Assembly (NCBI GenBank): GCA_036832975.1 | Contig: DAITQM010000022.1 | Location: 1 to 59,637, forward strand | DNA: 59,637 nucleotides | Origin: DAITQM01 sp036832975 | Lineage (GTDB): Bacteria; Pseudomonadota; Gammaproteobacteria; Xanthomonadales; Wenzhouxiangellaceae | Direction: 5' to 3' | Part shown: positions 1-7,791 of the stretch, piece by piece | Layout: every line of letters starts with the position of its first letter | How positions within the stretch are numbered: position 1 is the first letter of the stretch | Notes under the pieces: model-generated | Databases searched by the model: none | What the model saw: the letters and a program-made list of their open reading frames with translations, nothing else | What the model was told of the DNA's origin: nothing | Translations under genes and position numbers: made by a program

Positions 1-51
1 ACGGGTTGAAATCAGGCCATCTTTTTCAACTGTTTATGGGACAGCAGTGGC

Positions 52-79
52 TTGACATTTAATAATTTAGTATGATAAT
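52..79 (+). promoter_or_regulatory. sigma-70-like promoter of the metzincin gene
   Basis: TTGACA at 52-57 is followed by 16 bases and GATAAT at 74-79, a good -35/-10 pair. The predicted transcript start near 86 places the first in-frame ATG (72) inside the -10 element. The next ATG at 117, with AGGTGGA just before it, is therefore the more likely protein start. Confidence 0.5.
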
Positions 80-116
80 AAATTCACAGCCTTTTGACTC
101 AAAAAGGTGGACGGAA

Positions 117-392
117 ATGTTGTTAGGGAATTGTAGATTTCTTGCCATGCTGGCTTTACTCATTTTTAACATTTCATCTGCAAAGGAAGTAAACAACAAT
201 CAGAAAGTTAATGGAGCCCTCCTCGACGTTTATGCGGCCTTCAGCCGGCCGATCTATAATACAGCTTGGCATTCCAGCATGGGCTCTGCAGTTGTAGAAG
301 CCCATTCTGTTCGCCTCGACCTGGAAACGTTGCAAACCATTACCCCCCCCCAGCCAATCAGGTTCGGTAACCCCCCCTCGGGCCGGTGCTGA
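117..392 (+). CDS. N-terminal part of secreted metzincin protease, separated by frameshift
   Basis: This frame encodes a typical signal peptide (Met-Leu-Leu-Gly start, hydrophobic LAMLALLIF core, small residues at the cleavage site) and about 70 residues of mature N-terminus, then ends at a TGA at 390-392. I chose ATG 117 because of the AGGTGGA ribosome site and because the upstream ATG at 72 overlaps the promoter. The frame runs into the next one (386-1861) across a run of seven C at 371-377. One extra C there would fuse both into a protein of about 580 residues. A stop (TAA 368-370) in the downstream frame shows that the slip must lie in this C7 run, not in the earlier C9 run at 343-351. 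It could be a true mutation, a phase-variable tract or a sequencing indel. Confidence 0.6.
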   Translation: MLLGNCRFLAMLALLIFNISSAKEVNNNQKVNGALLDVYAAFSRPIYNTAWHSSMGSAVVEAHSVRLDLETLQTITPPQPIRFGNPPSGRC

Positions 393-1861
393 CGGGCCAA
401 TCGGTCCGGGTCGTGCTTCCCAAGCTCAGCCAGGCGCTTACGCTGTACGTGGACAGGGTTGAGGAACTGGTTCCTGGCGTCCTCACCTATTCCGGAGAAG
501 CCTCCGAAATCCCCGGCACCTTTTTCACGTTTTCCGTCGCTAACGGCCGCCTCCTCGGGAAACTCCTGATCGGGTTGGCCAGTTATGTGATTGAGCCCGC
601 GCCTAACGAAACGGGAAAACATGACCTGATAGTTCTCGACCGCGGGCTTTTGCCCCCGGACGACAACACGCTAAATTCTCCTTCGCTGGACGAAAGTTCG
701 TCCTCCGGCTCGCCCACCACCCAGGCCTCAACGTCAGGGACCACAGGTTCAGGCATCGTTCAGGTATTGTTTCTGTTCGCCAGCAACGTTACCGACCAGA
801 ACAACCGGGCGGCCAATATAGTCTCTGAATTCAACGCCGCCCTAGCCCGCAGCGCTGTGGATAGCGCCAAAAGAATCACCTCTGGAGGTCTGATAACAGT
901 GCAAGACGATTTTAATGGGCTTTGTAGATCTGTAATTATAAATAAAATGCGCTTAAGAAATCCACCTTTTGAACTTATTGATGATTGGCTGAGTTCCGAA
1001 ATGGATATGGCGGATGCAGCTTTTTTAATCGTAACAACAGATAATAATATAGATTGCAGTTCTCAGCCTCCGCCATTAGGCCAAGGTGATGGTGTGCCAG
1101 GGGGAAGAATAGGAGGATTGGCTCATCTTTTCGACCCTAATAATCCATTCGGGCTTTCGACGGATACTTTTGCATTAGGCGATCTGACCGCATTGCATGA
1201 GTTCGGCCATGTGCTTGGAGGGCAGCATGCGGATGAATCGTCCGATATTGTAACAACTGTGGATTTTGGAGATGGCGCCCACGGTTTTGAAAATAACAAC
1301 GCCGGCCAGTGGCAGACTATTATGGGTGGTTATACTACGCCAAGATGCGTATTCAATTTTAACAATCCAGATCCTGTATCACAAACTTGTGAGCGGATTA
1401 ATTTCTTCTCGAACCCAGTAATTAAAACCACTGTCAATGGTCAATTGGTGACTATAGGCACGAATGATGACGATGGAGGAGTAAACTTTGACAATGGGCA
1501 AAGAAAAGCCGATATGGAAAGTTGGTTGGAAGAATCGAGCTTGCCGATAGTTTCCGGTTATCAGACAGATCCGCCACCTCCGGCCGGCGCACCAACTCTT
1601 AACGTGATGTCCGAACACTGCTTCGGCTTACATACAGCATCTTGGAATCAGGTTACAGGTGCTGATCTTTTACAGCTTTTCAGTTCTACGTCCTCGAACT
1701 TTACATCGCCTGTTTTACGTTTCGAAGGAACAGGCACGCTTGTCACGATTAATGTGCCTCAGAATACTACCTGGTTCTTGAGAGTGCGGGCGTGTAATGG
1801 CGGCGGTTGCACAGGATTGAGCAATCAACAAAGTGCAACTTGGGTGAATGAGTGTTTTTGA
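386..1861 (+). CDS. secreted zinc metalloprotease of the metzincin (M12-like) type, main part
   Basis: The protein contains the metzincin zinc signature HExxHxxGxxH (HEFGHVLGGQH, residues about 271-281), followed about 40 residues later by a Met-turn, TIMGGY. This is established for M12-type extracellular endopeptidases, where three His bind zinc and the Glu is catalytic. The first 150 residues resemble a propeptide/beta domain. A Ser/Thr-rich linker precedes the catalytic domain, and the last 90 residues look like a fibronectin-type-III-like beta domain. It lacks its own signal peptide because the gene is broken by a frameshift at 371-377, so the GTG at 386 is only the first start in this frame. 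Base composition changes sharply near 890: GC-rich before, AT-rich after. The substrate is unknown. Confidence 0.75.
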   Translation: MLTGQSVRVVLPKLSQALTLYVDRVEELVPGVLTYSGEASEIPGTFFTFSVANGRLLGKLLIGLASYVIEPAPNETGKHDLIVLDRGLLPPDDNTLNSPSLDESSSSGSPTTQASTSGTTGSGIVQVLFLFASNVTDQNNRAANIVSEFNAALARSAVDSAKRITSGGLITVQDDFNGLCRSVIINKMRLRNPPFELIDDWLSSEMDMADAAFLIVTTDNNIDCSSQPPPLGQGDGVPGGRIGGLAHLFDPNNPFGLSTDTFALGDLTALHEFGHVLGGQHADESSDIVTTVDFGDGAHGFENNNAGQWQTIMGGYTTPRCVFNFNNPDPVSQTCERINFFSNPVIKTTVNGQLVTIGTNDDDGGVNFDNGQRKADMESWLEESSLPIVSGYQTDPPPPAGAPTLNVMSEHCFGLHTASWNQVTGADLLQLFSSTSSNFTSPVLRFEGTGTLVTINVPQNTTWFLRVRACNGGGCTGLSNQQSATWVNECF

Positions 1862-1873
1862 AGGTGGACCGAC

Positions 1874-2824
1874 ATGAACATGAATGACATGAAGATTCTC
1901 ACTAGATCGAAAATTATTTTCATTCTAGGAATTATATTTTTGAGTTCGACGCAAATCATTATGGCACAATCTCAAGATGCGGACCGGTTTTTTAACCCGT
2001 TCCCTGAAACCGGCGCGTGGTTCGCTAATGACGATTCCAATACCGGCTTTGTCTTCGAGATTCAAAACGGCATTCTGGCCGGGGCGTATTTCGGCTTCGA
2101 CAATGATGGTAACAATGTCTGGTTTATATTTAGCGGTAAACTACAACCGCGCCTATTCCCTGGGCAGCAAATCCAGGACGGTTGGCGTATCGAAACTGAT
2201 TTGTTACAGTTCGCTAACGGTAAGTGCATTTTTAATTGTGTGCCCGGCGATGATCCAGTTATGCCGGTCAGAGAAGTAGTCGGTCAGATTGTGATCGAGT
2301 TTTCTGGCAGAAGCGAAGCTACGTTCCAAGTTGATGATTCTGAGCCTGTTCCGATTATACCGTTGTATTTCGGGAATCATGCTTTCGTATTCGATCCGGA
2401 ACAGCCGCTGCGTTTTCTACCGAATTTATCCGGCACTTGGGTTGTGGCAATGAGCAGCGCATTTTTTACCGATGTCGATCCCCATACGCTCACTACCGTA
2501 ATAGACGTCGGCGTACGAGATGTCGTCCCCATCGAATCTGACCCCCAGCAGCCTGCGAGATTTTTGGAAGTGCGCTTTCCTATCACACGCGATCAATCCA
2601 ACCTTTTTCCAGAGAACTCAGAAATTGTTTGTTCTTTCTTCGTCTCCACGGACGAAACCGAGATGGATAGCCCAGTTTGCAATATTCTATTCTCACTAGG
2701 ACCCATGACAGCCATTGGGACTAATTTCGATTTGATAACGGATTCTCGTTTCACTATGTTCCAAAGTTCTGACGTTGTTGGATCTTTCAGGCGTTTTGAT
2801 TTTTTCAGATTGGATTATGATTAA
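1874..2824 (+). CDS. secreted protein of unknown function
   Basis: About 316 residues. An N-terminal signal peptide (KIIFILGIIFLSS, cleavage near MAQS) points to export. The mature N-terminus has the pattern GAWF...NTGFVFEIQNG...GAYFGFD.DGNNVWF. This resembles a small W/G/F-rich beta module found in secreted proteins of gammaproteobacteria, whose function I do not know. The ribosome site is nearly the same as for the protease just upstream (AGGTGGAC shortly before ATG), and only 12 bases separate the genes, so they probably form one transcript. The ATGs at 1880 and 1889 are alternative starts. Composition is AT-rich relative to the rest of the window, suggesting joint acquisition with the protease. 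Confidence 0.6.
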   Translation: MNMNDMKILTRSKIIFILGIIFLSSTQIIMAQSQDADRFFNPFPETGAWFANDDSNTGFVFEIQNGILAGAYFGFDNDGNNVWFIFSGKLQPRLFPGQQIQDGWRIETDLLQFANGKCIFNCVPGDDPVMPVREVVGQIVIEFSGRSEATFQVDDSEPVPIIPLYFGNHAFVFDPEQPLRFLPNLSGTWVVAMSSAFFTDVDPHTLTTVIDVGVRDVVPIESDPQQPARFLEVRFPITRDQSNLFPENSEIVCSFFVSTDETEMDSPVCNILFSLGPMTAIGTNFDLITDSRFTMFQSSDVVGSFRRFDFFRLDYD

Positions 2825-2856
2825 GTGACACTCGTGGCAATATCACTCTGGACGCA

Positions 2857-2890
2857 CCCGATTACTGTTCGGTGGTTTCCTATAATCGGG
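2857..2890 (+). terminator. hairpin after the secreted-protein pair
   Basis: CCCGATTA (2857-2864) pairs perfectly with TAATCGGG (2883-2890) across an 18-base loop. No strong T-run follows, so it may be a weak terminator or a leader structure for the small membrane protein that starts at 2918. Confidence 0.3.
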
Positions 2891-2917
2891 CTGGCAAACG
2901 GAAAGGAGTGGCTTGTC

Positions 2918-3190
2918 ATGTTTCAACTCATTCATCGCCCGGAAACCAATGGGTTTCGTCTGTTGCGCGCGGTCGGCTCTACGATTTCGCTGTTCGGCCT
3001 GTTTCTGGTCGGGCTGGCACTTGCAGCAGGGGTGGCCGCAATCGTGGCTGATTTGCACATCGGGTTCGGCACGTTCAACGTTGGCTTCCTGATGCTCTGG
3101 CTGCTCCTGGTTGGCATCGGCATCCTGGCCGCGGGCCAGGTGCTACACCTGCTGGTCGCATTCTGGCGAGCCCCGGATCGTCGCGACTAA
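2918..3190 (+). CDS. small inner-membrane protein with two helices
   Basis: A 90-residue protein beginning at an ATG preceded by a good Shine-Dalgarno (GGAAAGGAG, 2901-2909). It has two hydrophobic segments, SLFGLFLVGLALAAGVAAIV (about residues 24-43) and VGFLMLWLLLVGIGILAAG (about 55-73), and a short basic C-terminus. No family is recognised. It stands alone between the AT-rich secreted-protein pair and the convergent hemW, and its base composition already matches the rest of the chromosome. Confidence 0.5.
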   Translation: MFQLIHRPETNGFRLLRAVGSTISLFGLFLVGLALAAGVAAIVADLHIGFGTFNVGFLMLWLLLVGIGILAAGQVLHLLVAFWRAPDRRD

Positions 3191-3257
3191 GTTCGTTTCC
3201 GCTCTTGCCAGCGGGATCGTCCGATGTCGGTCGACCAGCCGCCATGACAGCCTGGGG

Positions 3258-4520
3258 TTATGGCGCTTGCTGCCGGGTAGCGGTGCTGACGCGGTCCGGC
3301 GGCAGGAATAATGTGAGCAGATCGTTGAGGTAACGGCGGCCGCGGGCGGTGGGGAGCAGACGGCGGGGGTGGCGGCGGAGCAGGCCGAGTTCGCGGGCGC
3401 GGGCGAGCGGTGCGGCGATCTCGGCGATTTCAAGGCCGGTGCGGGTGGTGAAGTCGGTGATGGTGGTGCCTTCGGCCAGCCGCCAGGTGTTCATGAAATA
3501 CTCGAACGGGAGATCGACCGCAGGGACGACACGGCGATCGATATCCCAGTGGCCGTGCGCCGCCGCTTCGAGGTAACGCTTGGGGTGCGGCCGGCGGGTA
3601 TAACGCCAGACCGCACCGTCGATCGTCAGTTTGCCGTGGGCGCCGGCGCCGAGGCCCAGGTAATCGCAGAAGCGCCAATAATTGAGGTTGTGCCGGGCTT
3701 GGTGGCCGGCCAGGCTCCAGGCCGAGATTTCATAGTTGTGGAATCCGGCGTACAGCAGGCGGCGTCGGGTCAGGCGGCCGATCGCGGCGAGGTGTCGTTC
3801 ATCCGGCAGGCTGGGCGGGGCAGCGGCGAAAGCGGTGTGCGGTTCGATCGTCAACTGGTAATGCGACAGGTGCGGCGGTTGCCAGGCGAGGGCGGCTTCG
3901 ATGTCGGCCAGCGCCCCGGCCGGTGTCTGTCCGGGCAGGCCGTGCATCAGGTCGAGATTGAAGTTCGTAAAGCCGGCCGCGCGCGCGGCGTCGATCGCCT
4001 GGTGCGCCGCACGACTGTCGTGGATCCGGCCGAGCGTGTTGAGCGCACGGTCGTCGAAGCTTTGGATCCCGAGACTCAGGCGATTGACGCCGGCGGCGCG
4101 GTAGGCGGCGAAACGTTGCGCATCGCTCGCTCCCGGATTGGCTTCGAGCGTAATTTCTCTATCGTCTTCGAGACCGAGCCGCTGGTCGATCGCCGCCAGA
4201 ATATCGGCGATGGCTGAGCCGCTGAACAGGCTGGGCGTGCCGCCGCCGAAAAACACGCTGCCCGCGCGCCGGCCCTGGACCGCAGTTGACTGGGCCGTCA
4301 GATCGGCGATCAGCGCCTTGACGTATTCGCCCTCGGGCAGCACTTCCGGCGCCGGGTGCGAGTTGAAATCGCAATACGGGCACTTGCGCACGCACCACGG
4401 CAAATGGACGTACACGCCAAGCGGCGGCGCATCGCGGTCAGGCAGCGGGCGCTTCGGGAAGCGTTGCGGGGCGACTGACGGCGAGCCCGAGTTCATGCAG
4501 CAATCCATCTTCGAGTCCAT
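3258..4520 (-). CDS. hemW: radical SAM heme chaperone HemW
   Basis: The protein has the radical-SAM cluster motif CxxxCxxC (CVRKCPYC, about residues 42-49) followed by D-F. The Phe after the third Cys separates HemW from true coproporphyrinogen dehydrogenase HemN, which has a fourth Cys there. HemW inserts heme into respiratory proteins in the cytoplasm. Further family landmarks are GGGTPS, the SLGIQSF segment and the C-terminal HemN_C-like region. The gene overlaps the end of the carbonic anhydrase gene. The start is uncertain: ATG 4520 gives an 83-base overlap, the in-frame ATG at 4496 a smaller one, and no good ribosome site is visible for either. Confidence 0.88.
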   Translation of the reverse strand: MDSKMDCCMNSGSPSVAPQRFPKRPLPDRDAPPLGVYVHLPWCVRKCPYCDFNSHPAPEVLPEGEYVKALIADLTAQSTAVQGRRAGSVFFGGGTPSLFSGSAIADILAAIDQRLGLEDDREITLEANPGASDAQRFAAYRAAGVNRLSLGIQSFDDRALNTLGRIHDSRAAHQAIDAARAAGFTNFNLDLMHGLPGQTPAGALADIEAALAWQPPHLSHYQLTIEPHTAFAAAPPSLPDERHLAAIGRLTRRRLLYAGFHNYEISAWSLAGHQARHNLNYWRFCDYLGLGAGAHGKLTIDGAVWRYTRRPHPKRYLEAAAHGHWDIDRRVVPAVDLPFEYFMNTWRLAEGTTITDFTTRTGLEIAEIAAPLARARELGLLRRHPRRLLPTARGRRYLNDLLTLFLPPDRVSTATRQQAP

Positions 4521-5073
4521 AGATCAGGCCATGCACGGTCAGCGCCTGGCCGCGGGCCCAGGCGTCGGTGACGATCGTTGTGCGGCAGACATTGGTCACT
4601 TGTTCGTGAACGTTGAGTTCGCACAGCCGCCGCCAGCGTGCCGTATCGTCCGGCAGCGCAGCCAAAGTCGTGGCGTGGCGGTTGCGAATGTCCTGCACAT
4701 GACGCAACCAGTGATCAATCAGTCCGAGACGCGCGTCGTCGAGCGCCGCCCGCACGCCGCCGCAGCCGTAGTGGCCGCAGACGATAATATGCCGGACTTT
4801 GAGCACATCGACGGCGAACTGCACAACCGAGAGGCAGTTGAGGTCGGTATGGACCACCACGTTGGCGACATTGCGGTGGACAAAGATCTCGCCCGGCAGC
4901 ATGCCGGCGATCTCGTTGGCCGGCACCCGGCTGTCGGCGCACCCGATCCACAGGTAACGCGGCCGCTGCAGGGCGGAAAGCCGGGAAAAAAAATCCGGCT
5001 GCCGCGCCGTCATGCGCGCCGCCCAGGTGCGGTTGTTGGCGAGAAGGGATTGCAGATCGTCGTTTTCGGTCAT
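4438..5073 (-). CDS. can: beta-class carbonic anhydrase
   Basis: A beta-carbonic anhydrase of about 211 residues that interconverts CO2 and bicarbonate in the cytoplasm. Zinc-site motifs are clear: CADSR (first Cys ligand and the Asp-Arg dyad) and CGHYGCGG (His and second Cys ligand). The family's N-terminal LLANNRTWAARM segment is present. I prefer ATG 5073 over the TTG at 5088 because it gives the usual short N-terminus. The gene reads leftward into hemW with overlap, and is divergent from the iron permease across an intergenic stretch of about 130 bases. Confidence 0.92.
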   Translation of the reverse strand: MTENDDLQSLLANNRTWAARMTARQPDFFSRLSALQRPRYLWIGCADSRVPANEIAGMLPGEIFVHRNVANVVVHTDLNCLSVVQFAVDVLKVRHIIVCGHYGCGGVRAALDDARLGLIDHWLRHVQDIRNRHATTLAALPDDTARWRRLCELNVHEQVTNVCRTTIVTDAWARGQALTVHGLIYGLEDGLLHELGLAVSRPATLPEAPAA

Positions 5074-5132
5074 CGCGTTGCGCAACAAAGGGACACTCGG
5101 CGACCATCATAAAGGCACAATATACGGCCGGC

Positions 5133-5179
5133 TTGAGGCCGAACCTGTTTCGAGTTATAATCGCGAATGATTCTCATAT
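5133..5179 (+). promoter_or_regulatory. sigma-70 promoter with Fur-box-like operator before the iron permease
   Basis: TTGAGG (5133-5138), a 17-base spacer and a perfect TATAAT (5156-5161) form a strong promoter. AATGATTCTCATAT at 5166-5179 resembles the Fur consensus built from ATGATNATCAT-type repeats and covers the expected transcript start near 5168. Iron-dependent repression of the downstream FTR1-type permease is the inference. Confidence 0.6.
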
Positions 5180-5202
5180 CCAAAACAAACCGGTAGGCCT
5201 TC

Positions 5203-7122
5203 ATGTCACAGCGCGCCTGTTTTCATTCTGTCATCGCCTTTGTGTGGTTCGGGCTGGCCGGCACCGGCGTGCAGGCGGCGTCCGATCCGGCGCGCATCGT
5301 GCACCTGTTGCAATACATCGCCGTGGATTACGCCGGGGCGGTGAGCGCGGGCCAGGTCTCCAACCCGGTCGAATATGACGAGATGGTCGAGTTCGCCGCG
5401 ACGACGCGAGATGACTTGGCGGGCTTGCCGGCGGTGGCCGAAACCCCGGCCTTGCTGGCCGCGGCGGATGAATTGTCCCGGATTATCGGGACACGCGCCG
5501 CAACCGGGGACGTGGCGCAGCGCGCCGCGGCGCTGGCCACCGCGATTTTGCAGGCCTACGACGTTCTGCCTTTGCCGGCCGCTACCCCCGACCTCGGACA
5601 GGGCGCCGGGTTGTACGCGACGCAATGTGCCGGCTGTCACGGCGCCACGGGGCGGGGCGACGGTCCGGCCGCCGCCGGGCTCGAACCGCCGCCGAGTGCG
5701 TTTACCGACCCTGCGCGGCACGGGCAATTGAATGTGCTCACCTACTACAACACGATCCGTTACGGCGTTTCCGGCACGGCGATGGCTGCTTACGAGGCGC
5801 TGTCCGACCAGGACCGTTGGAATTTGGCGTTTTATCTCGCTACGCTGGGCGTCGATCCAGAACAGATCGCTGCTGGCCAGCAAGTCTGGGAGGCGGGCGG
5901 GGCTCCGGACCTGACGACCCTCGCCCAGGTGGTTACGGCCCGCCCGGCCGACCTCGGCGCCGAAAAAGACCGCGCCCTGTTGGCCTATCTGCGATCACAC
6001 CCCGAAGCGTTGGCGCCGACCGCCGACGCGGCGCTCGCCACGGCCCGCGAACTTTTGGCGCACAGCGCGGCGGCCGCCGCGGCGGGTCGGCGTGATGAGG
6101 CACAACGCCTGGCGATTGCCGCCTATCTGGACGGCTTCGAGCTGGCCGAATCGCGTCTCGCGGCGCGTGACCGGGAGATGATGCTCGAACTCGAAGGCGG
6201 AATGATGCGCTTTCGGGAGCTTTTGCGCGATACGGCAACGGCGGACGAAATCGCCCACGCCCGCGCCGAACTCGATGCTGGTCTGGCCCGCGCCGGCCGG
6301 TTGCTCGACGAAGGCGGCGGCGACGGCTTCTGGATCGGGCTTACGGGGGCGCTTTTGGTCATTGTCCGGGAAGGGATGGAAGCGCTATTGGTGGTTGCCG
6401 CATTGCTCGCATTTGCCCACCGCTTCGGGGCCGGCCGGGGGCCGATCCATTACGGCTGGACGACGGCGCTGGGCGCTGGGCTGGTCACCTGGGTGCTCGC
6501 CGCGTTCTTTATCACGATCAGTGGCGCGACGCGCGAATTGAGCGAAGGCGCCGCGGCGCTGCTCGCCGCCGGCGTGTTGTTTTACATGGGCTTTTGGATG
6601 CACGACAAAAGCCACGCCGTGCGCTGGCACGACTACCTGAACCGGCGGATGGAGGGCGCCTTGGCGCGTGGCAGCCGATTCGGCCTCGGGGCGCTGGCGT
6701 TTATCGCGGTGTATCGCGAGGTGTTCGAAACGATTCTGTTCATGCAGGCGCTGTGGTTGTCGGCCGCCCCCGACGGCCGGCTGGGCCTGGTGTCGGGTGG
6801 GATTGCGGCGACGCTGCTCCTCGGCGTCCTCGCCTGGCTGATCCTGAAAGTCAGTGCCCGGCTGCCGCTCGGCCCGTTTTTCGCGTGGAGCGCGGCGTTG
6901 ATGTACCTGCTCGCCGTGGTGTTCGCCGGTAAAGGTGTGATGGCGCTGCAGGAAGCCGGCATGCTGCCCCTCAGCGAAATCGCTTTTCCGCGCATCGATT
7001 GGCTCGGCATTTACCCCTCGCGGCAATCGCTGACGCTGCAATTGGTGATGCTGCTGCTGCTGGTGTATCTGCTGTGGATCCGGCCGCGCTTTGCGCCGGG
7101 TAAAATCAGGGTCGATGAATGA
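5203..7122 (+). CDS. cytochrome c / FTR1-family iron permease fusion
   Basis: A 639-residue membrane protein. It has a signal peptide and a helical periplasmic region, then a c-type cytochrome domain with a heme motif CxxCH (CAGCH, about residue 145) and a downstream Met-containing ligand segment. The C-terminal half carries FTR1 permease features: two REXXE motifs, REGME (about 390) and REVFE (about 506), in multi-helix membrane segments. FTR1 proteins move ferric iron produced by oxidation. Fusing the cytochrome to the permease suggests an internal electron acceptor for Fe(II) oxidation, which is an inference. A Fur-like box lies in the promoter. ATG 5203 is preceded by a GGTAGG-type ribosome site. 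Confidence 0.85.
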   Translation: MSQRACFHSVIAFVWFGLAGTGVQAASDPARIVHLLQYIAVDYAGAVSAGQVSNPVEYDEMVEFAATTRDDLAGLPAVAETPALLAAADELSRIIGTRAATGDVAQRAAALATAILQAYDVLPLPAATPDLGQGAGLYATQCAGCHGATGRGDGPAAAGLEPPPSAFTDPARHGQLNVLTYYNTIRYGVSGTAMAAYEALSDQDRWNLAFYLATLGVDPEQIAAGQQVWEAGGAPDLTTLAQVVTARPADLGAEKDRALLAYLRSHPEALAPTADAALATARELLAHSAAAAAAGRRDEAQRLAIAAYLDGFELAESRLAARDREMMLELEGGMMRFRELLRDTATADEIAHARAELDAGLARAGRLLDEGGGDGFWIGLTGALLVIVREGMEALLVVAALLAFAHRFGAGRGPIHYGWTTALGAGLVTWVLAAFFITISGATRELSEGAAALLAAGVLFYMGFWMHDKSHAVRWHDYLNRRMEGALARGSRFGLGALAFIAVYREVFETILFMQALWLSAAPDGRLGLVSGGIAATLLLGVLAWLILKVSARLPLGPFFAWSAALMYLLAVVFAGKGVMALQEAGMLPLSEIAFPRIDWLGIYPSRQSLTLQLVMLLLLVYLLWIRPRFAPGKIRVDE

Positions 7123-7143
7123 GAATCCGCGGCTCGGGCGGGC

Positions 7144-7791
7144 ATGATACTCGGCCCGAAAACGACCATCGCCAGCTTCGACGTCGATGCGCAGTGCACG
7201 TTCACGCCGCTGTGTCCGGCTGAGTTGCCGGTCCCGGGTGGCGATGAAATCGTCGCGGCGCTGAACGCCCAGGCGGCTCTGGCCGCCTACCGCCTCGGTT
7301 CCAAGGACGCGCACAGCCCGGCTGCGGTCTGGGTGACGGTCGATCCTGCCCAGGTCGGTCAGGCGGGGGCGGTCGGGGCCCAGGCCGACCGCTACTGGCC
7401 TTCGCACGCCGTGCCCGGCACCCGCGGTTTCGAATTGCTGCCTGGCCTGCCGCGGCCGTGGGAGTATGACTTTTTCGTCTGGAAGGGCGTCGAGCCCGAA
7501 ATGCACCCTTACGGCGCCTGCTACCACGACCTCGATGAGCGGCTCAGCACCGGGGCCATCGAGTTTTTGCATGCCCGGGGCGTCAAGACGGTGTTGGTCG
7601 GCGGGCTGGCCCTCGATTATTGCGTCAAAACCACTGCCTTGCAGCTCGCCCGCGCCGGTTTTCAAGTCATCGTCAATCGTGCCGCGAGCCGCGGACTGAC
7701 CGCGCCGACGACGGCCGAGGCGCTGGCCGCGTTGCAGGCGGCTGGGATCGCGATTGTCACGAACCTAGCCGCCTGGGAAGCAGGCAAATGA
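7144..7791 (+). CDS. pncA: nicotinamidase
   Basis: An isochorismatase-fold amidase of 215 residues that deaminates nicotinamide to nicotinate for NAD salvage. The expected catalytic triad is visible: Asp in FDVDAQ near the N-terminus, Lys in VWKG, and Cys in DYCVKTT. The metal-binding Asp/His region includes KDAHSP. Its stop overlaps the start of pncB (ATGA), so the two steps of the Preiss-Handler salvage route are translationally coupled. Confidence 0.9.
   Translation: MILGPKTTIASFDVDAQCTFTPLCPAELPVPGGDEIVAALNAQAALAAYRLGSKDAHSPAAVWVTVDPAQVGQAGAVGAQADRYWPSHAVPGTRGFELLPGLPRPWEYDFFVWKGVEPEMHPYGACYHDLDERLSTGAIEFLHARGVKTVLVGGLALDYCVKTTALQLARAGFQVIVNRAASRGLTAPTTAEALAALQAAGIAIVTNLAAWEAGK

Noticed and set aside
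3369..4217. A 282-codon plus-strand frame opposite hemW
   Set aside because: Antisense to a certain radical-SAM gene; no motif.
5133..5378. Short plus-strand frame overlapping the FTR1 promoter and start
   Set aside because: Its start overlaps the -35 box, and its sequence is the out-of-frame reading of the permease signal peptide region.
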